Source of the DNA: Lonicera japonica
Lineage: Eukaryota > Streptophyta > Magnoliopsida > Dipsacales > Caprifoliaceae
Length of the DNA: 64,000 nt
NCBI GenBank assembly: GCA_021464415.1
Contig: JAKCWG010000643.1
Span: forward strand, 36,001 to 100,000
Direction: 5' to 3'
Shown: piece by piece, positions 35,733-46,139 of the stretch
Numbering within the stretch: position 1 is the stretch's first letter
Layout of the letters: every line of letters starts with the position of its first letter
The notes under the pieces: generated by a model
Database searches by the model: none
What the model saw: only the letters and a program-made list of their open reading frames with translations
Told to the model about the DNA's origin: nothing
Program-made: the position numbers and the translations under genes

Positions 35733-37148
35733 CAGGGCATAGGCGGCCTAGGCTGTCGCCTAGGGCCCCCGACGAAGCAGGGCCCCCGATTGTTTGGGGC
35801 TTTATATATATACACACGTTACAGTGAATAAGATTCTATGATTACATAATAATTAATATATTATTCCTTTGTCCAGCAGCTAAAGGCTCATTTATTGCCC
35901 CACGAGGTTATGAGATGGAGACCTGCTGGAGCCCTTTTTTAAAGGGACAGTTACCTTTTTTTTATTTTTTAAAGCAACAGTTACCCAATTTAATTAAAGT
36001 AAGTAATAACCCTAATGAGCACACAACAGCACAACAATTACCCAATTTAATTAAAGTAAGTAATAACCCGAATGTGAATTTAATTAAAGTAAGTAATAAC
36101 CCTAATGAGCACACAACATCACGGAAACATCTCTAAATTAAACGAGGCAGCCAACAATTCAATTAATTAAAAAAAATCCTTTAAATGGGATTTAATTAAA
36201 AAAAATTCAATCAAATCTTTGTATCTTTAAGATTTAGCGCGACCTTCCGTATTCTATGCACAGTATTTTCACTTTCTCTTTCTCTTATCTTTTAATACTC
36301 TTTGGTAGTATAGTTTATGGTGATAATCAACGACCTCACTTCGCCGGCTGCTACACCAATATATTTCACGATTATTCGCAATTTTCAAGTGTTAAGGTTT
36401 GTTTTTTCTCTTTTTGTATATGTATATCAATAAAACTTATGTACGTTAACTAGTTGACTTTTGATTTTTATATTATTTTTTTTGCATTAACTAATTTGAT
36501 TTTGTAAGTTTTAATTTATTGTGATCGTTGATTAATTATGATGAGCTCTAAAATCAATTATTTTGTATTTATTATTATCAAAATTTTGCAGTTAAATTGC
36601 TAAAGATCAAGTTCTGGTTGCTTGGCTATTGCATATTCGTGATTACTTCGTGAATCTCTTTAGCTAATCATGTCCCATTGTTCCTTTATTATTTTATACA
36701 AATGTCCACAAGAAAATATATTTCAGGGTATGAGAAGAGAAAAAAAACCAAAAAATTGAAGGATTAATTCAATCACAATCAGGGGCTCTTGATAGATTTT
36801 TTAGTAGTAAAAAGAAAGATCACTTAGTTGAAGAATTAGTGGATGAAGAGCTTCGTAAAGAGGATACTGCTAAAGAAAATTCGAATGAAGAACATGATTT
36901 TTTTTCTAATGAAGAACAAATTGGTGGGAATAGTAATGAAGAAAATGTGAATGAAAGACAAAATGAAAGTAGGAATACAAAAGGACCCCGAAACAAAAAT
37001 TTGCTTATAAAAATACAGAAGGTCCTCGCTATATATTTTTTTTGTTGGAATTTATTAGTTTAGTTATATTACATAAGCATATAAAAATACAAAAGGGTCC
37101 CAAAACAAAAATTCGCCTAGGGCCCCTCAAAACTCAAGACCGGCCCTG
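35733..37148 (+). mobile_element. hAT-superfamily element (1416 bp) with perfect 8-bp TSD
   Basis: It begins CAGGGCATAGGCGGCC and ends ACCGGCCCTG. Both ends also carry GCCTAGGGCCCC subterminally. The 8-bp TSD AGTATAAC is perfect (35725-35732, 37149-37156), and the sequence is uninterrupted in copy Q at 46501. An N-terminal transposase fragment lies inside. About 35975-36120 has three tandem repeats containing TTTAATTAAAGTAAGTAATA. It is internally deleted, since the hAT catalytic and dimerisation regions are missing. Confidence 0.9.
36702..37063 (+). pseudogene. hAT transposase N-terminal fragment (TTF/zf-MYM type)
   Basis: From ATG at 36702 the reading gives a basic YEKRKK stretch. After a one-base shift in an A-run near 36740 it reads QSGALDRFFSSKKK, then an acidic Asn/Glu-rich segment. 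This resembles the start of plant hAT proteins annotated as TTF-type zinc-finger or zinc finger MYM type 1-like. There is a stop at 37061 and the rest is absent. Family assignment is by motif memory. It cannot encode an active transposase. Confidence 0.6.
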
Positions 37149-37169
37149 AGTATAACACTAGTATAACAT

Positions 37170-37279
37170 AACCATTGGGATTAGTTTAGTAGCCAAATCT
37201 CACTCTTTACCAGCGGGAGATCTTGAGTTCAAATCTTGTATTGATGTATTTTTTTCAGAAAAAAAAATCAAAAAAAAAA
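37170..37279 (+). mobile_element. tRNA-derived SINE in copy P
   Basis: A-box-like TTAGTTTAGTAGCC and B-box-like GAGTTCAAATCTTG, then an A-rich tail. Flanks CACTAGTATAACAT (37156-37169) and CACTAGTAAAACAT (37280-37293) form a 14-bp TSD with one mismatch. The copy in Q (46512 onward) keeps a more canonical A-box, TAGCTTAGTGG. Confidence 0.7.
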
Positions 37280-37734
37280 CACTAGTAAAACATGAGTTGA
37301 GCTAAAATTAAAAAACAAAGCAGATTTAATAAATTTTATGAGTGCAGAGCTAAAATTACAAAATGCAAAGCAGAGATAACATATCCATAGATTTACACTT
37401 TCATGATTTAATAAATTTTAGTTGAGAAAATGGGTTGTAAGTGTCTCTCCATAATTATATTCAACCCAAGAACACATTCCTATTCTATACTAGATGGAGG
37501 ACTTTCTCCACAATTCGTTTTAGCCGTGAGGACAATTTTCAATCTTTATAAACTAAAACGATATACCCCTTTACCACGATATATCTTTTATTTCTTTATC
37601 ACCATTAATGGTTCCGCCTCCGCCACTACCATCCAACAGAGTTCCGGCAACCAGTGTTGGAGATCTGACTAGGTCCCTAGACACTAGAGCTCCGGAATGA
37701 ATTTCTACACAGTGCAAAAACAAAATTGGATTCG

Positions 37735-38105
37735 AATTTACATATTTAATTACCTGCTAATTTAGTACAAAAATATATTTGCACTCAAATGTACATCTTT
37801 AATTATATGCGGATTTAGTGCAAAAATAAATTTGTACTAAAATTTATATCTCAATTTGTCTATGGATTTGATGTAAAACATACTTGCCCTAAAATTGATA
37901 ACATTGGTTGCTTGCGGATTTAGTGCAAAAATAAATTTGCACTAAAATCTATATTATAGTTGTGTGCCATTTGTCGCGAAAAATGAATTTGCTCTAAAAT
38001 ATGTATCACTAGATGTTTAGTTCTTGATTTAGTGTAAAATTAGATTTGCACTAAAATATATATCATTAGTTGTTGCAAATTTAGTACAAAAATATATTTG
38101 CAATA
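37735..38105. repeat. Tandem hairpin array, copy P
   Basis: About six units of 55-70 bp, each centred on an inverted pair such as TTTAGTGCAAA / TTTGCACTAAA with a 5-bp spacer. The array is conserved at 46984-47370. Non-coding. Flanked by GC-richer pieces at 37600-37700 and 38120-38250 that contain short ORFs without family resemblance. Confidence 0.75.
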
Positions 38106-38629
38106 CCTATATATGTCAAAGCTCTGGTAAAGCCTCGGCACTCCTGTAGTGGTTACGGAGTTATGATAAGGACTCTGGCAGTTATTTGCTGGAGCTCCAG
38201 TTGTGGTTGCCGGAGCCTTGACAGTGGGGGATGATGGCAACGGCCATTGTTGATTTGATTAAATCTTTATTTTTTTTTAGAAAAGAAAATATAAATGGAG
38301 GAAGGGTATTTTAGATAAGGAAAAAGGAGTGTATTATTTTGAAATGACAAGTTAAGGTGTCCTTTTTTTGGATATAATTGAGGAGGGAACCTTTTAATCC
38401 ACTGCCTCATTTTAGTTAAAAGAAAAATTAAAAATATATGTGTCTAACGTTTCACCTAAATTCGTTAAGGGTGAACCTATAACCAATTCGTTATTTTTTT
38501 TTCAAATGGGTAAATATAATAACCACTCAAATTCATTAAGAGTTCATACATCAACTAATAATTCCGTGTTGTGTTATCATGTAATGTGTAATTCTGTCGG
38601 TTTAATTATTTAATATTGATTGCAAAATA
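38106..38629. other. Duplicated non-coding DNA, copy P
   Basis: The match to 47371-47870 continues here. GC-richer at 38120-38240 with short ORFs on both strands; nothing recognised. Confidence 0.45.
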
Positions 38630-39325
38630 CAAAGTTTATTTTGTTGAAAATTTTGTATGTTACCCAAAGTGTAAAGATGGGCTAAATACATATATTGTAC
38701 TTTTTAATAATTTATAAAAACAATCAACAAATGATGTAGAAGGATAACAACGGTTTAATTACAACAGTTGCCAAATTTCCCATAAATTATAGTACGGTTC
38801 ACAACCGTTACAAATTATGGGAATTACACTTTTATAACAATTCAAAGCCATTAAGAATAAAACTTTTATGCCAACCATTAGGTTTACCTTTGAAGCCATC
38901 ATAAAAGCTCATAAATTACGGTTCATGCCGATCATTAAATTTTATAAATGGTCAAAACATAATGGTTTCAAAATTTTCTTATGGAAATGTGCTTCTAACG
39001 CTATAGCCTCAAAATTTTTACTATGGCGTAAGTAGTGCTCCCCTTCCTTGTTGTGCCCAATTTGTGAAAAAAAGGTTGAGAAAATTGAACATATTCTCCT
39101 GATGGTTTGTGAAGTGTGGTTGGGAAGTCCTATTGCTCTTTGCATCAACAAAGCAAAAGTTTTAATAATTAAGGTGTGGTTCAATGAGTGCTTGAGAATT
39201 CTCAAAAAGCGTTTCTTAGATGGGGTGCAAGCGGCGTCGTTATTCTCTTTCTTATGCTAGTTCATTTAGAAAGGAAGAAACGATTTAGTGTTTAATGGAA
39301 TTGAGTTTGAGCATGCCTAGTCGGC
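38630..39325 (+). repeat. Repeat unit, copy 3, head and zinc-binding part
   Basis: Related to 20640, 30965 and 47870. It ends at TCGGC, the TSD of the inserted LTR, and resumes at 44199. Relative to other copies it has lost a stretch between the zinc-binding and RNase H parts. Confidence 0.65.
38960..39311 (+). pseudogene. LINE-type zf-RVT fragment, copy 3
   Basis: Translates to CPICEKKVEKIEHILLMVCE followed by VWLGSPIALC, the zinc-binding domain found after the RT in plant LINE ORF2 and its host derivatives (C-x2-C...H...C). It is preceded in another frame by FLWKCASNA-like sequence. A truncated relic with frameshifts. Confidence 0.7.
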
Positions 39326-39579
39326 TGATAAACACATAATATTGTCATGCATAAGCTCTTTTATGGAGTTGCTTAATGCGTTTGTTATATTAACTTTATC
39401 GAATTATCAGCTTATCTCGCGATTAGTGTCTTAGCATGTTGTGTATCTAATATCCCCACCATGTGTGCTTTTGTTATGATTTTATGTGTTTATAGGCATA
39501 GGATGCAATGGTCTTCAAAGAATTGATCGAAAGCAATTTAAGAGGCTTGCAAAAGTGTTAAGTGATGAAATCCCATACC

Positions 39580-39655
39580 CATGATCGATCATGATATTGA
39601 AATCAATAAGCATTGCACTTCATGATCGATCATGGGAATGCCATAATCGATCATG
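39580..39655. repeat. Three CATGATCGATCATG palindromes in LTR U3
   Basis: 14-bp palindromes at 39580-39593 and 39621-39634, and a one-mismatch copy at 39642-39655. They lie about 90 bp upstream of a TATA-like ACTATATATTA (39747-39757). Confidence 0.85.
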
Positions 39656-41106
39656 CTCCTGACTATTTGGCCATTTCACACCCAAAATGGGCTATTTTTG
39701 TGGTTTAAGTTATTTTAGATATTTAATTAGATATTTTGTATTTCATTACTATATATTACTTTCCTTAGCTTCTAGATTAAGTTATCAAGTTTTCTACACA
39801 AGTTTAAGAGAGAAGTGAGAGCTCATTTCTTTGTAATATCTTTTCTCCTATTGTAAGTACTTTGATTTTAATAAATGAATTATTCTTCTATAATTCTTGT
39901 TTCACATATTATGGCGTAGTCTTTTACTAAGGTTACAGAAGTTAATTGCGATATAATTTTCGGTTATTAATTTCTCAATCCATATTTAAAGTTTAATAAA
40001 TACTTGTGAATCATTTTCCTTTACAAACCAACTGTTTTACAAGCTTTCTAGGTATTTTCATAAGATGATTAAACTTTACTTGCCTTGTATGTTTAGTTCC
40101 TGAGCATAAATAATAATCTAACATACTTGTATGGTTCTAGAAAGCTTGTAGTCTTTTTTCCTCATCTATGGACTTTTTTCCTCTTTGTAGAGATTATGAA
40201 GAGTTCTTAACTCCATAGATGAGTTATAAATTTGTTAAGCTAATCTTTGATTTATTTAATGATATTTTGAGTGCTTTATACACTTTATGTGATATTTAGA
40301 ATCATTATTGTCTTTCCGAAGTGATAATCGATTAGTTAATGAATTTATTCTATAAACTTCGTTTCGTTTCATTGTAATGATTCACTATCTAATTTTCATT
40401 CTTTTAAACCATGAGATTTCACATACAAGCTTCATATAAAACCCTTTTTACGATGAGTTTATCATCTCTACCTCAGTTTAGCTTTATTAGGAATTGGTTG
40501 CCTTGCTTCACACCCGTAGCTAAGGGAAAGAGACGATAACTTCGTCTTTGGTGGAATTTTGTTGTACACTACACCAAAACAGGAAATTAGTAACGGTTTT
40601 TTTTTTCTATTAGTAACATTCAAAGTCCGTTACTAGCTTGTAACATGTATAGTCTGTTACAGGGTACAATAAAACCGTTATTACATCTAATTAACCAAAT
40701 TTAAAATTATTTATAATTCAGTAACGGTTTTTAAATTAGGTAGTAACGTTGAAGAGGCGTGGCAACTATTTTTTTTAAAATAACATTAATAGACAATATA
40801 TTTTTTTATTAAAAAAAATAAATTAACACCCAAAATATCTAACCCAAAATTTCACTTCCCTCCTACTCACCACTCTCCCTCCTTGCTACTTCTCTTTCTC
40901 CAAAAACTCCCCAAATCTTCCCGTCAATCTAGCCGCACTCAGATTGCTGGTCATCGATGATCTTTCGCTGGCCATCCATGGTTTTCCTTGGTTGGTTGAA
41001 AAGGTAACATCCTCCTCTTCTTCTTAGTTCTTCTTATTCGACTATAACCCTTCATTTGTCAAATCTAGGTCTTTTTTTTTGCCCATTTTGATTTTTTTTT
41101 GTATTG

Positions 41107-41158
41107 CTTCTTAGTTCTTCTTCTTCTTCTTCTTCTTCTTCTTCTTCTTCTTCTTCTT
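41107..41158. repeat. (TTC)n microsatellite in CACTA element
   Basis: About 17 TTC units, directly visible. Confidence 0.9.
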
Positions 41159-41242
41159 CAAAATCCTAGAACTATATTATGTATTTGAACCGGTATTCTT
41201 GTGTGATTTGGATTAGTTGTGTACTTTCGGTTGTTCCATGGC

Positions 41243-41415
41243 TGCGTAAATTTGTTGCTATTGCTGCATAAATCTGTTGCTGCGTAAATATGTTGCTATT
41301 GCTGCGTATATTTGTTGCTGCGTAAATCCGTTGCTATTGTTATTGCTGCGTAAATCTGTTGCTATTGCTGCGTAAATATGTCACTGCATAAATTTGTTGC
41401 TATTGCTGTGTTAAA
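41243..41415. repeat. Minisatellite of GCTGCGTAAAT units in CACTA element
   Basis: About eight imperfect units built from GCTGCGTAAAT and NTGTTGCTATT phrases, spaced roughly 18-25 bp. Confidence 0.75.
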
Positions 41416-41542
41416 TCATTGCTGCAAAAAATAATCTGGTTTATATTCCCTTTTTGAGTATTCTTGTTTATATAAACTGCCTGTGAAAATTCTTTTAGAA
41501 CTATCACCTTTTTCTTTAATTTTGTGACATTTTTATGGGCAG

Positions 41543-41632
41543 GTTCTTGCTTTCAAAGTGGTATCTCCTCAAGCTCCTACTCAGATTCTGATTATTCCCA
41601 AAATCAGGGATAGCTTGACTGGGCTCTCAAAG
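41543..41632 (+). pseudogene. Captured HINT (histidine triad) exon
   Basis: A 90-bp segment bounded by AG upstream and GT downstream encodes 30 residues: VLAFKVVSPQAPTQIL then IIPKIRDSLTGLSK. This matches the central exon of plant HINT1-like nucleotide phosphoramidases (family pattern LAFRDxxPQxPxHxLxIPK). The family's His in this strand is Gln here. The active-site triad (HxHxH) lies in a later exon that is not present. The splice borders and part of the adjacent intron seem to have been carried along, which is typical of gene capture by CACTA elements. It is in phase 0 at both ends and could splice to 42550. Confidence 0.8.
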
Positions 41633-42549
41633 GTAATATACAATAGTTTCTTTCATTGTCATAGGCTGCCTTGATTGCACTAAAGCTATATGCAGTTAAT
41701 GAACACTTTTTTGCCTTTGTCTGAAGGAACTCTTGAGCATTAACTAGTCATATTTCAAAATAGGTCCTTTGTCTCGAGCCTTTTATTTTTAACCCTATAA
41801 AAACAGGTGAATACATATGGTTACAAGTTATGTGAAGATATCTGCAGTCACTACACTTTAGAGTATTACATAATACGATGCTCATAAATACATTTTTGGT
41901 GCTTGTAGCTGCATTTGTATCACTGTTGCTCACATAATTTTGAATAAGCCCTAGTTATTGTGAATTGAGATATGTTCTTTCTACTAAAGAATTTGAGTTT
42001 TGCTGCTACGAAAAACACAATTAGATGTAATCAAACTTTCTAAAATGAAATGAGAAATAAAATGGTGCTGTGTGCTAAATTTGGTCAATTGGTCCTAACT
42101 TTAAGTCTATTCTATGTAGGGCCTAGTCCTCTAATTATTATTATTTTCATTTTCTAATCAATCGAAAATGAAGGCTTCATAAATTCATAATTGAGCCTAT
42201 GCTAATTAGAAAGAAATCATAATATATATACTTTTGTATTTAAAACACGTGTATATTTGTACTTATGCTGGATTATAGCCTTATTCTTAAAACCAGTGTC
42301 TCTATGCTTGTTTTATGTTTTTTTTTCCTTTGGTTATATTATCCTTGTTAATATACAGCTTTGGATATAGCCCTTTTCCTTTTGTTTTTTGAAAGACCTT
42401 TAATGTCTCATGTTTAATTACTTGCTTCTTTTATGACCATTTGATGTATTTTTCATTTCATGGAACTTGCATCCAATTAAATTACTTTTCTTGTTTAATT
42501 AATTATTTCTTTTTATGTTAAATTAGTTAATTTTTTATTTTCTTGTTAG

Positions 42550-43411
42550 GCACAATCAATTATGTCAAGTGCAGGTTCGAAGCAGCCATCACTCTCTTCA
42601 CCCACACTCTTATCTCAGTCATCGAAAACAGAAAAAGAAAAGGAAAAATTGCATATTGTTATCGCACCAAATGGGAGTGTGGTTGGGAATAATTCTAGGA
42701 AATGGAGTAATCGTTGTGGAGATTTTGTAAGGGCTTGTGTACCAGTGCATTACCCGGATTGGAGACAAGTGCCAAAAAATTTTAAAGATGATGTTTGGCG
42801 CAACTTGATGGTGACCACTGTTTTTTTAGTAGTTAAATATTTAATTATCATTTATATTACAACTTAATCAAAACTTTTATGACTACAGGATGAATTTGCA
42901 CTTGATATTCCGGAGGAGGTTGCTCGTCCTATGTTGGAGAAAGGATGGTCCCAAAAATTTAGGACATATAAAACCACATTACGAAAAAGTTTGGAAAGTG
43001 AGAATGAGGAAGCTCCAAGAGGAATGGACCCAAATCATTGGAAGGAATTTTCGGAAAATGAAAATAAACCTAAAAAGAAAGAGCAAAAACTAAAAAATGC
43101 TGAAAATCGAGCGCAGCTGCAGTATTCTCATTGTCTTGGACGTTATTCTTATGCTCAAAAAACATACGAACTGGTATGTTTTTAAGGTTATATTAAATTT
43201 CATTTTTTTATTGGTACTTATGAAATTTACAATTGTAGCAAGAAGCGGAGCCAGAAAAAAGTATCGATCGAGTCGATGCATGGTTTGCGGGTCATCAAAA
43301 AGAAGACGGGACTGTGTTAAGTAGTGTGAAGCCATTTTACGTAAGCACAACTCAATTCTATTAATATTTAATAATAAACATACATACTAGCTGCAGGGTG
43401 CACAAAATTGA
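42550..43411 (+). CDS. CACTA-borne Transposase_24 (Ptta/En/Spm)-like protein
   Basis: Predicted from an ATG at 42562: exon 1 to 42810, exon 2 42889-43173, exon 3 43239-43340, exon 4 43397-43411 (stop TGA). All introns are GT-AG and in phase 0; total is about 216 residues. Exon 1 contains KWSNRCGDFVRACVPVHYPD; exon 2 has VWRNLM-adjacent EEVARPMLEKGWSQKFRTYK and RYSYAQKTYEL; exon 3 has DAWFAGHQKEDGTVLS. The layout resembles the plant transposase (Ptta/En/Spm, PF03004-type) accessory proteins of CACTA elements, which are thought to bind element ends. It has a charged Lys/Glu stretch near KPKKKEQKLKN. It is short for the family and probably a truncated N-terminal half. Exon 1 is open upstream to 42550 and could join the captured HINT exon in frame. 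Expression is unknown. Confidence 0.65.
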
Positions 43412-44198
43412 GGCAATTTTTTTTTTAAATATTTTGTGTTAGTAACGGTTTTTATCCGTTACTGTATTTGCAGCACTTTATTCAATATTCTAAAAAGTGT
43501 TTCAAGGTCCGTAACGGTTTCTATCCGTTACTACGAAAAATTATTTAATAAATAATTATTATACAGTAACACTATTTTAATTATAGTAACAGATAAAAAG
43601 TGTGACAAAAAATAATTTAATAACGGTTTTCATGACGTCTGTAACGGTTAAAATCCGTTACAGATATAATTATAGTAACGGTTATTTATTAATTTCAGTA
43701 ACGGTTATTATCCGTTACTAGAGCAAATGCCACGCCTAAATAGTAACGGTCTTTATGCGTTACAGAAATTATTAGTAACGCAAAATGCATGTTACAAAAT
43801 GCCTGTTTTGGTGTAGTGGTATTCTCTCTTGATATATCTTCAACCCGGGAATGAATTGCCTAGTTTCACATTCTTTGTTATTAAGAGATATGACAATATT
43901 TTCCATTCTCAAGATTATTGTATTGAAATCTTTGTATGAGATTGTAAATGCCATTTCTTATATCGCGAGTAACTTCCACTTACCTTAATGTTTTCTTAAC
44001 ACTTTTCATTACCAATTTAATTTACATTGTTCGATAACTAATCTTTTACAAAAACCAAAAAACCGTAAAATATATAATCCATTCCATACCTTTCCAGCTA
44101 TCCCTGTAGATCGATACTCGGACTTCCGAGACTATATTACAATTTGACGTGCCTACACTTGGGCTACCATAACGCGATATTTTATCAACATCATCGGC

Positions 44199-44580
44199 CC
44201 AGTCTTTTAAAGTGGAAGGCTCCTTGTCCAGGATCTCTGAAAATCAACTGTAATGGTGCTTTGCTGGTTGGGCTTAAGTTTGGTGAGTCAACTTTCATGG
44301 TTCGCAACTGTGATGGTTCTATTGTTAAGGATCTAGCAATCTCTTTTCCTTGTGTGAACTCTTTCGTGGCTAAAGCTAGGGCTATTTGAGAAGTCATTAT
44401 ATTTGTTTCTTTCTCAATTGGTTCAAGTTCCGACAGTTATAAATTCGGATTGTCTCCCTGTTGTAGAAGCTATTGCCGCCCCCATGTTTTCTTGCCTTGG
44501 GATTCAACAAGTTTGATTTAAAGATCTTGAAAGTTAACTTTTAAATGCCCAAGTATATCGTTCCGGTTTGTCCCCACGAG
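44199..44580 (+). pseudogene. LINE-type RNase H fragment, copy 3
   Basis: Reads LKWKAPCPGSLKINCNGALL then FGESTFMVRNCDGSIV, the start of an RNase H domain (RVT_3 type), with the first catalytic Asp of INCDGA replaced by Asn. It continues to NSFVAKARAI, where the usual Glu of AEARA is Lys. A stop follows at 44387. A dead relic separated from its zinc-binding half by the solo LTR. Confidence 0.7.
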
Positions 44581-45082
44581 TAGGCCTGTCAACGGATCGA
44601 TTGGAATAAGGTGAATCCAAATCCATATTTAAAAAAAAAATTCAAATCGAAACATGTACGAATCACCAAATCAATGATCCATTACGTTAAAATTTTTAAT
44701 TATATTATAATTAGTTTGTAAGTATATAAAACAAAAAAGAAACTAACATAAAAGTCAAACCTAACCGCAATCAAATTTCTTCTTTTCATGTAAAAAGAAA
44801 CTTAATTAATGCTTTTTAACTTATAGTTATTTTTATAAGTGTATTAATTTAACGTGGTAAATATAAATAATGATAAATTTAAGTATAAATGTTTGTCTTG
44901 CATTGGATCTGATTTCAAACAAATCGGATCGATATATTCATATCCGATTTGTTAATCAAATTAAAGCTTAATAGGTTCGGATCAAAATTGGATGTAAGGA
45001 TCATAATTTTTAATTCATATCTGACTAAATGAATCGGGTTTTGGTCAAATTCGAATACAATTTTGATCTATTGACAGGCTTA
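44581..45082. mobile_element. hAT-type MITE, copy 3
   Basis: TAGGCCTGTCAACGG on the left, TTGACAGGCTTA on the right. Left flank CCCACGAG is the best preserved TSD copy. Confidence 0.72.
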
Positions 45083-46139
45083 CGTTATTGGGTAGTCTAA
45101 CTAATTTGCCACGGGAGTTCACAAGTTTGCTGTCCTCGGATTTTGCACCTGAAGGAATTGGTTAGCTTTTTCTGTGTATTGGTGGTAGATTTTCCTTTTC
45201 TTGTTCTCTCTTAGTCTTTTTTTATTAAAAAAAAAATGTAAGTTGTAGTGGAATGGAATGGGGAATTTTTTATTATCTAGAAAAGAAAAGAGACTTATTT
45301 TTTTTTAAAATAAAAAAGTACTAATAAAATAAACTTTTTTGTATAGTGACTTATATATGACCTTATCGTAATAATTTTTAAAACTAAAAGTTTATATATA
45401 TTGGAATTATATTCCTTTTGAGCAAAGGTTAATATCAAATTAATTATCTCCCTTAAAAATAATTTTATATTATTATAAATTTTGTATAATATGGTTCATA
45501 AAATTTACCTATTAAAGTTTATTTATTTTTATATACCCATGGTACATTTTATGAATTAGTTTTATTTAAAATCAATTTTGAAAAATGTTTTATTATTCAA
45601 CAGGCATGTTTTGTATTTCAAATGGGTCATGGAGAGCACATGAATATTGACCATATATTTGAGTAGGTTGAGTTATATTTTAGTGAGCTAATTAGAAATT
45701 ACATACTCGTTATAGTTATGTATTTTTTATATAACAACATTGAATATTGAGATATTAGAGGAGGATATTGAGATATTAGAGGAAGTTAAACTCTTTGCAT
45801 ATTAGAAAAAGATAATATTTTTTTGTTGATATAACATCCAAACTTTTAACCAAATTTGAAGCAGATGACTTCACTGGATGAAATTTCCCAATTTGAATGA
45901 AATTTCCCATTTCTTTTATTTCTAAAATTGTTTTATTTTTAAAATTGTTTTATTTCTAAGCTCATCTAAATGTAATCCCTTTAGAATAAATAAATGTTTA
46001 ATTAACAGTGCTTTAAAATTGTTTTATAAATAAATGTTTAATTAACAGTGCTTTAGAATAATTTTAATAAATTACATATTCAAAACATATTTATTAATAA
46101 AATGCACATAATAATTTTTTCGGAGTTATGCAAAGTTAA
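45083..46139 (+). repeat. Tail of unit copy 3 and short tandem repeats
   Basis: The tail repeat runs about 45350-45800. Near 45980-46060 a phrase containing AAATGTTTAATTAACAGTGC is repeated twice. No gene. Confidence 0.55.

Larger units (their letters stand above)
40567..43818 (+). mobile_element. CACTA (En/Spm) transposon, 3252 bp, with captured exon
   Basis: It starts CACTACACCAAAACAGG and ends CCTGTTTTGGTGTAGTG, a perfect CACTA-type TIR. The 3-bp TSD is GTA (40564-40566, 43819-43821). Subterminal TAACGG and CCGTTA motifs are repeated many times at both ends (40590-40750, 43440-43790), as CACTA transposases require. It lacks the large catalytic transposase, so it is non-autonomous. It carries a spliced Transposase_24-type gene and an exon of a host HINT-type gene. 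Confidence 0.95.
39326..44193 (+). mobile_element. Solo LTR, Athila-like, with nested CACTA element
   Basis: It starts TGATAAACACATAATATTG and ends TTTTATCAACATCA, between perfect TSDs TCGGC (39321-39325, 44194-44198). The start closely matches the sense start of the Athila LTR in this window (TGATAAACGCTTAATATTG). The end has a GATACTCGGACTTCCGAG stretch typical of these LTRs. Without the CACTA and its duplicated 3 bp the LTR is 1613 bp. Copies 1, 2 and 4 lack it. Confidence 0.88.
35360..46139 (+). repeat. Segmental duplication, copy P
   Basis: Collinear with the segment starting 46140 once insertions are removed. Shared landmarks in order: an AT-rich start (ATAAAGTTRTA), a SINE, a hairpin tandem array, the unit head, zf-RVT, RNase H, hAT MITE and tail. 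P holds an hAT element and a solo LTR with a nested CACTA. Removing them leaves about 4.5 kb, the inferred ancestral unit length. Confidence 0.75.

Noticed and set aside
36256..36453. 65-residue ORF with signal-peptide-like start
   Set aside because: It sits in the leader part of the hAT element and runs into a GT donor-like site; more likely an untranslated exon.
37430..37672. 80-residue ORF
   Set aside because: Its counterpart in copy Q (46724-46963) differs in frame and length, so it is not under coding constraint.
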